A stretch of 58,471 bases of DNA from UBA9647 sp049522195 (GTDB lineage: Bacteria; Bacteroidota; Ignavibacteria; UBA10030), in contig JBEKOB010000019.1 in the NCBI GenBank assembly GCA_049522195.1, positions 1 to 58,471 on the forward strand, given 5' to 3'. A model generated the notes under the pieces. That model had not been told where the DNA came from. It saw only the letters and a program-made list of their open reading frames with translations, and searched no databases. Below, one piece after another: positions 41,932 through 49,324 of the stretch. How positions within the stretch are numbered: position 1 is the stretch's first letter; every line of letters starts with the position of its first letter. A program made the position numbers and the translations under genes.

Positions 41932-42294
41932 ATGGATTCCGGAGAGTTGCGATCCAGGACGAAGGCTTTGGCCGTAGGGGTGATTCGATTCGTTGAAGGG
42001 TCAGCCAGAAACCCTGCCTCGGATGTCATAGGTAAGCAGCTTATACGTTCTGCGACATCTGTCGCGGCAAATTATCGCGCCGCGTGTCGTGCTCGGTTAA
42101 AGGCTGACTTCGCGAACAAGATGGGAGTCATTGAAGAAGAGGCGGATGAAACCCTTTTCTGGCTCGAGATGTTAATCGAGTGCAAGAAGGCTAAGTCTGA
42201 AGATCTGAAATCGATGATGGATGAAGCGGACCAACTTCTACGAATCTTCGCCCCCTCGAGGATGACGGCCAAAACAAATGTGTCGGCGAAGTAA
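41932..42294 (+). CDS. Four helix bundle protein (S23 family)
   Basis: This 120-residue protein is of the S23/four-helix-bundle family first seen within intervening sequences of spirochaete 23S rRNA genes and now found widely as free-standing genes. Family motifs include SRTKALAVGVIRFVEG, GKQLIRSATSVAANYRAACR and EEADETLFWLEMLIECKK. It is thought to form a pentameric helical bundle; its function is unknown. It is flanked on both sides by heptamer arrays in inverted orientation, which may mark it as an inserted cassette. Confidence 0.9.
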   Translation: MDSGELRSRTKALAVGVIRFVEGSARNPASDVIGKQLIRSATSVAANYRAACRARLKADFANKMGVIEEEADETLFWLEMLIECKKAKSEDLKSMMDEADQLLRIFAPSRMTAKTNVSAK

Positions 42295-42346
42295 TTGGAC
42301 AGGCCTTTCTGATTGCTGAGGTTCATGAGTTGCCTCCGGTTTACCG

Positions 42347-42381
42347 CAATCGACAATCATCAATCTCAAATCGAAAATTAC
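42347..42381. repeat. Heptameric degenerate tandem repeat, array D
   Basis: Five phased 7-bp units: CAATCGA, CAATCAT, CAATCTC, AAATCGA, AAATTAC. It ends 4 bp before the uvrB start codon, so uvrB has no purine-rich ribosome site of the usual sort. It is inverted relative to array C. Confidence 0.65.
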
Positions 42382-42385
42382 AAAG

Positions 42386-44395
42386 ATGCCGTACCGTCTT
42401 ACTTCTGAGTACAAGCCCAGCGGCGACCAACCCGAGGCCATCAGGCAACTCGTGGAGGGCGTTGTGCGCGGGGACCGGTACCAGACGCTCCTCGGCGTGA
42501 CGGGAAGTGGCAAGACGTTCACGATGTCCAACGTCATCGAGCACATCAACAAACCCGTGCTCGTGATGTCGCACAACAAAACCCTGGCAGCGCAGCTCTT
42601 CGCAGAATTCAGGAGCTTCTTCCCAAAGAACCGGGTGGAATTCTTCATCAGCTACTACGACTACTACCAGCCGGAAGCCTACGTTCCTTCGACAGATACC
42701 TACATCGCCAAAGATTCCTCCGTCAACGATGAAATCGACCGGCTCCGGCTGCATGCGACGAGCTCGCTCCTGAGCGGCGATCCGAATGTGATCGTTGTTG
42801 CCTCCGTGAGTTGTATCTACGGTATCGGTGCGCCCGAGGAGTGGCTCTCGCAGACACTGCCCCTGCGCAAGGGACAAAAGATCGCTCGCAATGACGTTCT
42901 GAAAAAACTGCTCGACATGTTGTACACACGCAATGACTACGAATTCACACGGGGATCGTTTCGCGTGCGGGGAGATGTTGTCGAGGTGATTCCAGGGTAC
43001 GAGAACGAAGAGGCGATTCGCATCGAGTTCTTCGGCGATGAGATCGAGCGGTTGTCGTACATACAGAAAACTGATGGAAAGATTTTGGCGGAGACCGAAT
43101 TCGAGATCGTGTATCCGGCAAAACAGTTTGTCACGACGCGTCCGAGCATCGAGCGGGCGCTGAAGACGATCGATGTAGAACTTCGCGAGCGGTTGGCTGA
43201 GCTGCGTGACATGGGAAAGCTCCTGGAGGCCCAGCGGCTCGAGCAGCGGACGCGGTTCGATATGGAGATGATGAGAGAGATCGGGCACTGCTCCGGCATC
43301 GAGAATTACTCACGTCATCTCGCCGGTCGACCCCCGGGATCACGTCCGTATTGCCTCCTCGACTATTTCCCTGAAGATTTTCTCACGATCATCGACGAAT
43401 CGCATGTCACCGTTCCGCAGATCCGGGGGATGTGTGCCGGCGACCGCTCGCGGAAGGAGACGCTTGTGCAGTATGGATTCCGGCTTCCGTCTGCGCTCGA
43501 CAATCGTCCATTGACGTTCGATGAATGGAGCGCAATGATGAAGCAAATTGTCTTCGTGAGCGCGACTCCGGGCGACTATGAGCTGCAAGTGAGCAAAGGG
43601 GTGTTTGTCGAGCAAGTCATTCGTCCGACCGGCTTGATCGATCCCGAGGTGGAAATAAGGCCGAGCAAACACCAGATCGACGACCTGATTGCCGAGATAC
43701 GCACACGCTCCGCCCGGAAGGAACGCGTCCTGGTGACGACCCTGACGAAGAGGATGGCGGAAGACCTGACGGAGTATCTTCTGAACATCTCCATCAAGGT
43801 TCGGTACATCCATTCGGAAGTTGACGCGTTGGAACGCGTTGAGATTCTGCGCGACCTCAGGCTTGGCGACTTCGATGTGTTGGTCGGTGTGAACCTGCTG
43901 CGCGAGGGACTTGATTTGCCGGAAGTCTCTCTCGTTGCGATTATCGATGCGGACAAGGAAGGATTCCTTCGCTCAGACCGTTCTCTGATCCAGACTGCTG
44001 GCAGGACTGCCCGGAATGTGAACGGGAAAGTCATTCTGTATGCGGATACGCAGACCGGATCGATGCAGCGCATGATGGAAGAGACAACCCGACGACGGAA
44101 GAAGCAAGTGGAATACAACGTGGTCAATAACATCACACCGGTGACGATCTACAAATCCGTTGAGGAAGTGCTTGCCGCCACGGCTATCGCCGATGTTGCC
44201 GCTCAACGCACTGCACGCCGCGAAGGAGCCAAACCGGCGACCGTTTCAGACAGCGTGGTGAAGTACCTGAACGAGGATCAGAGGAAAGACCTGCTCGTGG
44301 AGCTCAAAGAGGAAATGCGAAGAGCTGCGAAAGACCTGGAATTCGAACGCGCTGCGGAACTGCGTGATCAGATTGAGAGACTGGAGAAGAAGTGA
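42386..44395 (+). CDS. uvrB: Excinuclease ABC subunit B
   Basis: UvrB verifies damage and loads UvrC in nucleotide excision repair. The 669-residue product has Walker A LLGVTGSGKTFTMSNVI near residue 38, the beta-hairpin YYDYYQPEAYVP near 92, KDSSVNDEIDRLRLHATSSL, the DExx box TIIDESHVTVPQ, helicase motifs NLLREGLDLPEVSL and QTAGRTARN, and a C-terminal UVR motif (EDQRKDLLVELKEEMRRAAK). The ATG at 42386 is the family start; the ribosome site is poor because a repeat array occupies that position. Confidence 0.98.
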   Translation: MPYRLTSEYKPSGDQPEAIRQLVEGVVRGDRYQTLLGVTGSGKTFTMSNVIEHINKPVLVMSHNKTLAAQLFAEFRSFFPKNRVEFFISYYDYYQPEAYVPSTDTYIAKDSSVNDEIDRLRLHATSSLLSGDPNVIVVASVSCIYGIGAPEEWLSQTLPLRKGQKIARNDVLKKLLDMLYTRNDYEFTRGSFRVRGDVVEVIPGYENEEAIRIEFFGDEIERLSYIQKTDGKILAETEFEIVYPAKQFVTTRPSIERALKTIDVELRERLAELRDMGKLLEAQRLEQRTRFDMEMMREIGHCSGIENYSRHLAGRPPGSRPYCLLDYFPEDFLTIIDESHVTVPQIRGMCAGDRSRKETLVQYGFRLPSALDNRPLTFDEWSAMMKQIVFVSATPGDYELQVSKGVFVEQVIRPTGLIDPEVEIRPSKHQIDDLIAEIRTRSARKERVLVTTLTKRMAEDLTEYLLNISIKVRYIHSEVDALERVEILRDLRLGDFDVLVGVNLLREGLDLPEVSLVAIIDADKEGFLRSDRSLIQTAGRTARNVNGKVILYADTQTGSMQRMMEETTRRRKKQVEYNVVNNITPVTIYKSVEEVLAATAIADVAAQRTARREGAKPATVSDSVVKYLNEDQRKDLLVELKEEMRRAAKDLEFERAAELRDQIERLEKK

Positions 44396-44409
44396 ATAGT
44401 GAACCGAAA

Positions 44410-44486
44410 GAACTCTAAACTTGAAACTTTAAACTTGAAACTCTAAACTCAAAACTCGAAACTCAAAACCCAAAACTCGAAACCGC
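44410..44486. repeat. Heptameric degenerate tandem repeat, array E (11 units)
   Basis: Eleven phased 7-bp units with consensus AAACTYN run without slippage: GAACTCT, AAACTTG, AAACTTT, AAACTTG, AAACTCT, AAACTCA, AAACTCG, AAACTCA, AAACCCA, AAACTCG, AAACCGC. The array lies between uvrB and comF and is the longest and cleanest in the window. Confidence 0.85.
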
Positions 44487-44545
44487 AGCTCCCCACAGTA
44501 AATCCCTCGCTTTAGCCTCGTTTCACCGGAATCTCTCCGATCGTT

Positions 44546-45250
44546 ATGGCGTCTGCCGTCAAAGATACACTACAGAGTCTTCTCGACTCCATCCTCGATT
44601 TCATCTACCCGCCGCTTTGCATATCCTGTGGCCGATTGCTCGACTCGAGCCGGAAGCACGTTTGTCCTGAGTGTTGGTCGGCGATCAAGCCAGTCACACC
44701 TGACTTGTCGCTATACCTGGAAACCAGAAACAAGCTTCTTTCCTCCGGAGTGATAGACGAGCTCATGTCGCTTTTCGTTTTTGAAAAGGAAGGTCCGTTC
44801 CAAAAGATCGCGCATGCTCTCAAGTATTCAGGGGTTCAGCAGCTGGGACTCGACCTTGGACGGCGACTCGGATCTCTCATTCGAGCTGAAGGAATTTCTG
44901 CTGATATCCTTGTCCCTGTTCCCCTGCACAAGAGGAAGCTCCGCGAGCGCGGCTTCAACCAATCGTTGCTCATTGCGCGTGGGGTTTCTGAGGTGACAGG
45001 AATCCCGGTTCGAGCGGATCTGGTGCATCGGTACAAATGGACGGAGACACAAACTGCTCTCTCAAAAGAAGAAAGAAAGCAGAACGTAGAGGACGCGTTC
45101 AAGTGTGGGAAATCAGAGATCGGAAGGTTGTGCGTCATCGTTGTCGATGATGTCATTACTACCGGCGCCACAATTGGGGCTGTTGCAGTGGCACTCAAAT
45201 CATCAGGAGCGAAATCGGTTATCGCAATCTCGGCGGCACTTGCCGAATAA
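44546..45250 (+). CDS. ComF family protein (phosphoribosyltransferase fold)
   Basis: A 234-residue ComFC-type protein: N-terminal zinc ribbon (PPLCISCGRLL ... HVCPECWSAI), and a phosphoribosyltransferase domain with FQKIAHALKYSG, VPVPLHKRKLRERGFNQSLL, and the PRPP-binding loop CVIVVDDVITTGATIGAV. In naturally competent bacteria ComFC acts with the helicase ComFA in DNA uptake; in others its role is unknown. A ComEA-like protein, a PilM-like protein and a GspE/PilB ATPase elsewhere in the window make a competence or pilus link conceivable. Confidence 0.93.
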   Translation: MASAVKDTLQSLLDSILDFIYPPLCISCGRLLDSSRKHVCPECWSAIKPVTPDLSLYLETRNKLLSSGVIDELMSLFVFEKEGPFQKIAHALKYSGVQQLGLDLGRRLGSLIRAEGISADILVPVPLHKRKLRERGFNQSLLIARGVSEVTGIPVRADLVHRYKWTETQTALSKEERKQNVEDAFKCGKSEIGRLCVIVVDDVITTGATIGAVAVALKSSGAKSVIAISAALAE

Positions 45251-45286
45251 GCACGGGCGTGATTCCCACTTATGCGAACGAGGGTA

Positions 45287-45314
45287 TTGACAATGGATGA
45301 TGGAAGGATATATT
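45287..45314 (+). promoter_or_regulatory. Promoter of the type IX cargo gene
   Basis: TTGACA (45287-45292), 16 bp, TATATT (45309-45314). Also TTG-N19-TATATTTA. It lies 48 bp upstream of the start codon. Confidence 0.5.
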
Positions 45315-45361
45315 TAAATTGATAGACGAAGGTGTCTTGTTCACCTTTTGCAGGGGATAAT

Positions 45362-47224
45362 ATGAAACAATACGCCCGCACAATCCTCGTCGCTCTCCTT
45401 GTCAATCTTCTCGCGCACTTCTCGGCAAACTCTCAACCGATTCTCAAAAGCGTGGATGGCGTGTCGCTGAAGCTGGGACTCGCGAGTGCTCAGTCGATTG
45501 TGCGTTACGGCAGCGTCGACATCAACAATCTCTGGCTGCACGTTGCCAACGATGGGAGACATGACACGATCATGGGTTCCGGAATGACATATCCTTACTA
45601 TGAAGGCGGTCTCCTTTATGGAGATAACCTTGTCTGGTCTGGAAAAGTCATCGACGGGCGATTTCCGGAGATCCGTACAGGTGGGGGAACGTACCTACCT
45701 GGGGTGCGACCAGGAATTATTGTTAGTAAGGGAGTCGCTGAGGATCCGCAGTCAGAGTCCGTTCGAGTCTTTCGGTTCAGACCCGACTACCTGACCGGCG
45801 ATCTCACCTTGGACGCAGCTGCTTCGAACGAGGCCAGCGTCTCAAAGGTCACTCCCGAAATGACGAGTACGGTACGCGAGAGCTACAAGAAAGATCTTTC
45901 AGAGTGGCCGTGGAAAAAGGGGGCGCCCTTCATCGATAGGAATCATAATGGAGTGATGGATCCTGGTGAGAATCCTGGGCTCCAGAATTCTAGTCAGGTT
46001 TTGTGGTACTCATACAATGATCTCGATGAGGCTGTCTGCAATTCCTTTGGAGGCTGCCCGTCGATTGGGCTCGAGGTTCAGGCAACATTGTGGGCTTACA
46101 AGGGCGCGGCAAATCTCGATGATGTCATTTTCAAGCGATATCGTATCATTTACAAAGGGACTTCGCTAACTTCGTCCGCTGCAAGAATCGATAGCATGTT
46201 TCTGACGCAGTGGTTTGATCCCGACATTGGCAGTTCGGGGAACGACTTGGGAGGGTGTGATTCGCTCCTGGACTTGGGGTACGCGTACAATGGAACGTAC
46301 AACGGAAATGATCAGGATGTCGTATACAGTGCGCTCGGTTTGCCTACACCGGGTGTCGGGTACATAATCCTACAAGGTCCTCTTGTCCCAGGAAGCGGCG
46401 GTGAATCGGCAGTGTTTAACTTTGCCAGTCGTACAGGCTTTAAGAATCTTTCCATGTCTTCCTGTTGTGTTCATATGACAGGTCTCGGGGATGGGATCAA
46501 TGAGTATTGGGGAGTCCGAAACTACTTTTACTGGAATATTGCGAGAGGGTTTCAGCCAGCGCTGTCCGGTACAGGCAAGGATACGGTCTACTCATTCACT
46601 CCATGGCTCGATAATCAAAAGAACCCTTCCAAATTTATGTACTATGGAGATCCGGAGTCGCGGACGGGCTGGATCGCCTCCCGGCCAACTTACTTCTGGG
46701 GGAATAATAGTCAAGACTTCGCGGGCGGGGATGCGCGACTCTATATGAACATGGGACCGTTCACGATGGCGTTGGGAGATACACAGGAGGTTGTAGTAGC
46801 AATCATCGCAAGTCCAGCTCCCACATCGGCCGAAAATGCAACCTGGCTGAAGAATCGTGCCAAGTATGTTCGAGCCATCTATCCAAACCTCGGGGATTAT
46901 GTCGCTGCATTCGTGACAAGCGTTTCACAAAACTCGAACGTCCCCCAGGAATTCGCACTGGAACAGAATTTCCCAAATCCCTTCAATCCTACTACACAGA
47001 TCAGATTCACAAACCCGCAAGCAGGACAAGTGAAGCTCTCGATCTTTGATCTGTTGGGTCGAGAGGTCAAGGTCCTCTATCAGGGCACTCCCAACGCCGG
47101 GGAGCATACTCTCACTTGGGATAGTCGCAACGCATCAGGTGAAGCTATGCCGAGCGGTGTGTACTTCTGCCGGCTGACCCAAGGAGACCGCCAGATCACA
47201 CGAAAGATGCTTTTGATTCGCTGA
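45362..47224 (+). CDS. Secreted protein with type IX secretion (Por) C-terminal domain
   Basis: From the ATG at 45362 (AGGGGATAAT upstream) the product is 620 residues: a signal peptide (about 1-24), a large beta-rich exported region, an acidic dockerin- or EF-hand-like loop (DRNHNGVMDPGENPG) that may bind calcium, and a C-terminal domain of about 85 residues with EQNFPNPFNPTTQIRF, VKLSIFDLLGREVKVL and SGVYFCRLTQGDRQ, the type A sorting signal of type IX-secreted proteins. The cargo region (repeated Gly/Asn/Trp-rich strands, SCCVHMTGLGDGINEYWG) is unassigned; it may be a surface or adhesive protein. Secretion genes are not in the window. Confidence 0.9.
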   Translation: MKQYARTILVALLVNLLAHFSANSQPILKSVDGVSLKLGLASAQSIVRYGSVDINNLWLHVANDGRHDTIMGSGMTYPYYEGGLLYGDNLVWSGKVIDGRFPEIRTGGGTYLPGVRPGIIVSKGVAEDPQSESVRVFRFRPDYLTGDLTLDAAASNEASVSKVTPEMTSTVRESYKKDLSEWPWKKGAPFIDRNHNGVMDPGENPGLQNSSQVLWYSYNDLDEAVCNSFGGCPSIGLEVQATLWAYKGAANLDDVIFKRYRIIYKGTSLTSSAARIDSMFLTQWFDPDIGSSGNDLGGCDSLLDLGYAYNGTYNGNDQDVVYSALGLPTPGVGYIILQGPLVPGSGGESAVFNFASRTGFKNLSMSSCCVHMTGLGDGINEYWGVRNYFYWNIARGFQPALSGTGKDTVYSFTPWLDNQKNPSKFMYYGDPESRTGWIASRPTYFWGNNSQDFAGGDARLYMNMGPFTMALGDTQEVVVAIIASPAPTSAENATWLKNRAKYVRAIYPNLGDYVAAFVTSVSQNSNVPQEFALEQNFPNPFNPTTQIRFTNPQAGQVKLSIFDLLGREVKVLYQGTPNAGEHTLTWDSRNASGEAMPSGVYFCRLTQGDRQITRKMLLIR

Positions 47225-47272
47225 TCCTCAGCGTGCCTTAACTGCCCGCGGTACTCCAATCCGAAGTTCCTT

Positions 47273-47300
47273 GGCGGGGCGATTCAAGAATCGCCCCGCC
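47273..47300. repeat. REP-type palindrome, upstream copy
   Basis: GGCGGGGCGATTC (47273-47285), AA, GAATCGCCCCGCC (47288-47300): perfect 13-bp arms. It lies 150 bp upstream of the transposase start and 48 bp after the cargo gene stop, where it may also help terminate transcription. A copy with one mismatch lies within the transposase gene. Confidence 0.85.
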
Positions 47301-47453
47301 TGGTGCACGCACAGTTGTCGATGACGTCGTCATGACGGAATCGACTATCGCTTCGTGTGCCTATGTACGAAAGAAAGCGGAAGCGCAGAATATACGCGTG
47401 GCTTCGGAGGGGAGAGATATACTGGGAACAAAGAAGGGGTTGTGCACAGAATC

Positions 47454-47996
47454 ATGCAAAGCAGTCCTAGGAGAAAAAACAGTCTACGCTTGAGTGGATA
47501 CGACTATTCTCAACGCGGGGCATACTTTGTGACAATGTGCACGAAGGATCGGGAGCACTTGTTCGGCAAGATCGAAAACGGAATGATGCAACTGACTGAG
47601 GCTGGTGAAATAGCATCGGAGTGCTGGAAGGAAATTCCTGAGCATTTTCCGAACACGAAGCTGGATGAATTCATTGTAATGCCCGATCATCTGCACGGTA
47701 TTATTTTGATAGACGGCCAGAGGGAACTGATGAAAGGGTTTGTTCTTGGCGGGGCGATTCAAGAATCGCCCCGACTGGATAGAGATGATCCAGTGTGGCG
47801 TCGCAGGATGCTCTTGCCAAAAATCATCGGACGATTCAAACAGAACTCTGCGAAGCGTATCAACATACTGCGCTGCACTCCGGGCATTCCGGTCTGGCAA
47901 CGTGGCTACCATGACCACATCATCCGAGACGTAGATTCATTCTCCCATATCAAACAGTACATTCTTTCAAATCCTCACCATTGGACCTCTCCGTAG
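47454..47996 (+). CDS. REP-associated tyrosine transposase (RAYT, IS200-like Y1 family)
   Basis: From the ATG at 47454 the product is 180 residues, with the Y1 transposase fold. The HUH motif is HLH (His79-Leu-His81 in IVMPDHLHGIILID) and the catalytic tyrosine is Tyr152 (WQRGYHDHIIRD). These enzymes cut and rejoin single-stranded DNA at REP palindromes. Residues 99-108 (GGAIQESPRL) are encoded by an in-frame copy of the REP palindrome found upstream, between the HUH motif and the tyrosine helix. The frame stays open, so the protein may still be active. The start is uncertain: a GTG at 47442 has GGGG nearby, and a longer extension to 47355 is possible. Confidence 0.88.
   Translation: MQSSPRRKNSLRLSGYDYSQRGAYFVTMCTKDREHLFGKIENGMMQLTEAGEIASECWKEIPEHFPNTKLDEFIVMPDHLHGIILIDGQRELMKGFVLGGAIQESPRLDRDDPVWRRRMLLPKIIGRFKQNSAKRINILRCTPGIPVWQRGYHDHIIRDVDSFSHIKQYILSNPHHWTSP
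47748..47775. repeat. REP-type palindrome inside the transposase gene
   Basis: GGCGGGGCGATTC (47748-47760), AA, GAATCGCCCCGAC (47763-47775). Including flanks it matches the upstream copy over 34 bp with one mismatch (C to A at 47774). It lies fully in frame in the RAYT coding region. Confidence 0.9.
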
Positions 47997-48045
47997 CTTC
48001 TTGTCTCTTATGAATGACCTCCATTCCTGCCCGAACCCCCATTTC

Positions 48046-48076
48046 TTGACTATCACCCCATTTTTCGGTAAGTTTT
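48046..48076 (+). promoter_or_regulatory. Promoter of gap
   Basis: TTG (48046-48048), 20 bp, TAAGTTTT (48069-48076), 63 bp upstream of the gap start. A small hairpin, GCCTC-TTTT-GAGGC (48080-48093), lies at the predicted 5' end of the transcript and could protect the message. Confidence 0.55.
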
Positions 48077-48139
48077 CAAGCCTCTTTTGAGGCACTTTCT
48101 ACGCGAATGACCAGTTTCTAACATCTCTGGAGGTATCCT

Positions 48140-49195
48140 ATGGCAGTCAAAGTTGGCATTAACGGCTTTGGGCGAATCGGGCGTCAAGTGCTCAAAGCAA
48201 TCCGGGACAAATACCCTAATACGCTCGAGGTCGTGGCGATCAATGACATTGGCGACCTCAAGACGATGGCTCATCTGCTGAAGTACGATTCAAACTACGG
48301 CCATTTCAATGGCAAGGTCGAAGTTGGTGAGGGAACACTCATGATTGATGGGAAGACCGTGAAGGTCTTCAAAGAGACCGATCCCTCCAATCTCCCGTGG
48401 CGCGATCTCGGTGTCGACATCGTGATCGAGGGAACCGGTTTGTTCACAATCAAGAAGGATGGAGTGAACAAGAAGGGAAAGACTGTCAAGGGTGCTGAAA
48501 ATCACATCACCAAGGGAGGAGCAAAGAAAGTTATTATCACCGCTCCAGCGGAAGGGGAAGATATCACGATCGTTATCGGTGTCAATGATTCCAAATACGA
48601 TCCTGCCAACCACCATGTGATTTCGAATGCTTCCTGCACGACGAACTGTCTCGCGCCCGCGGCGAAGGTGGTACATGACAAGTGGAAGATTATGCGCGGG
48701 TTCATGACGACCGTGCACGCGTATACGAACGATCAGAAGATTCTCGACTTGCCGCACAGCGATCTCCGTCGCGCCCGCGCTGCAGCGCTGAGCATTATTC
48801 CGACGACAACAGGCGCTGCGAAGGCTGTTTCTCTGGTCATCCCTGACCTGAAAGGGAAGATTGACGGATATGCGCTTCGCGTTCCTGTGTCGACAGTGTC
48901 GGTGGTTGATCTCACAGCTCAATTGGCGACCCCGACCACGACAGACGAACTTCGTCAGGCGTTTCGTGATGCCGCTGCAGGCCCGATGAAGGGGATCCTG
49001 GCAGCAATCGATGAACCGCTGGTCAGCATCGACTTCAAGGGAGATCCGCACAGCTCCTCCGTGGATCTGCCGTTCACATCGGTATTGGGGAAAGAAAAGA
49101 ACGACTTTGTGAAGATCGTTACTTGGTACGATAATGAGTGGGGATATTCGGTTCGCACCGCCGATCTCGCCAACTTGATGGCGTCCAAACTCTAA
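48140..49195 (+). CDS. gap: Glyceraldehyde-3-phosphate dehydrogenase, type I
   Basis: GapA oxidises glyceraldehyde 3-phosphate with NAD+ in glycolysis. The 351-residue product has the nucleotide fold start KVGINGFGRIGRQVLKAI with AINDIGD indicating NAD preference, and the catalytic motif SNASCTTNCLAP (nucleophile Cys166). The substrate loops include TTVHAYTNDQKILD and RRARAAALSIIPTTTGAAKA. It is about 15 residues longer than typical; the extra charged loop is DGVNKKGKTVKGAEN near residue 107. A GGAGG ribosome site precedes the ATG. pgk follows, separated by a strong palindrome. Confidence 0.97.
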   Translation: MAVKVGINGFGRIGRQVLKAIRDKYPNTLEVVAINDIGDLKTMAHLLKYDSNYGHFNGKVEVGEGTLMIDGKTVKVFKETDPSNLPWRDLGVDIVIEGTGLFTIKKDGVNKKGKTVKGAENHITKGGAKKVIITAPAEGEDITIVIGVNDSKYDPANHHVISNASCTTNCLAPAAKVVHDKWKIMRGFMTTVHAYTNDQKILDLPHSDLRRARAAALSIIPTTTGAAKAVSLVIPDLKGKIDGYALRVPVSTVSVVDLTAQLATPTTTDELRQAFRDAAAGPMKGILAAIDEPLVSIDFKGDPHSSSVDLPFTSVLGKEKNDFVKIVTWYDNEWGYSVRTADLANLMASKL

Positions 49196-49214
49196 TTCTT
49201 CTCCTGTGTACCCG

Positions 49215-49241
49215 CTCGTCGGGAGCTCCGCTCCCGACGAG
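49215..49241. repeat. Perfect 12-bp palindrome between gap and pgk
   Basis: CTCGTCGGGAGC (49215-49226), TCC, GCTCCCGACGAG (49230-49241). It has no T tract, so it is not a usual terminator. It is REP-like but different in sequence from the REP at 47273. It might be an mRNA-stabilising or partial attenuating hairpin that sets the gap:pgk ratio. Confidence 0.7.
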
Positions 49242-49324
49242 GCTTGTGTCTTCGTGAGCAGAGCTTACGAAGAGCAGGAGGGCCGGGAGCAGATCACATC
49301 TTGTGTCTTACAGGAAGGTTGACT

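Noticed and set aside
42341..43288. Open reading frame of 315 codons antisense to uvrB
   Set aside because: It is a shadow of the conserved uvrB coding frame, with low-complexity His/Arg/Leu-rich translation and no domain.
44410..44486. CRISPR array
   Set aside because: The repeat unit is 7 bp with no unique spacers, and no cas genes are nearby.
47454..47996. Transposase pseudogene
   Set aside because: Despite the internal REP copy the frame is intact, and the HUH histidines and catalytic tyrosine are present, so I annotated it as a gene.
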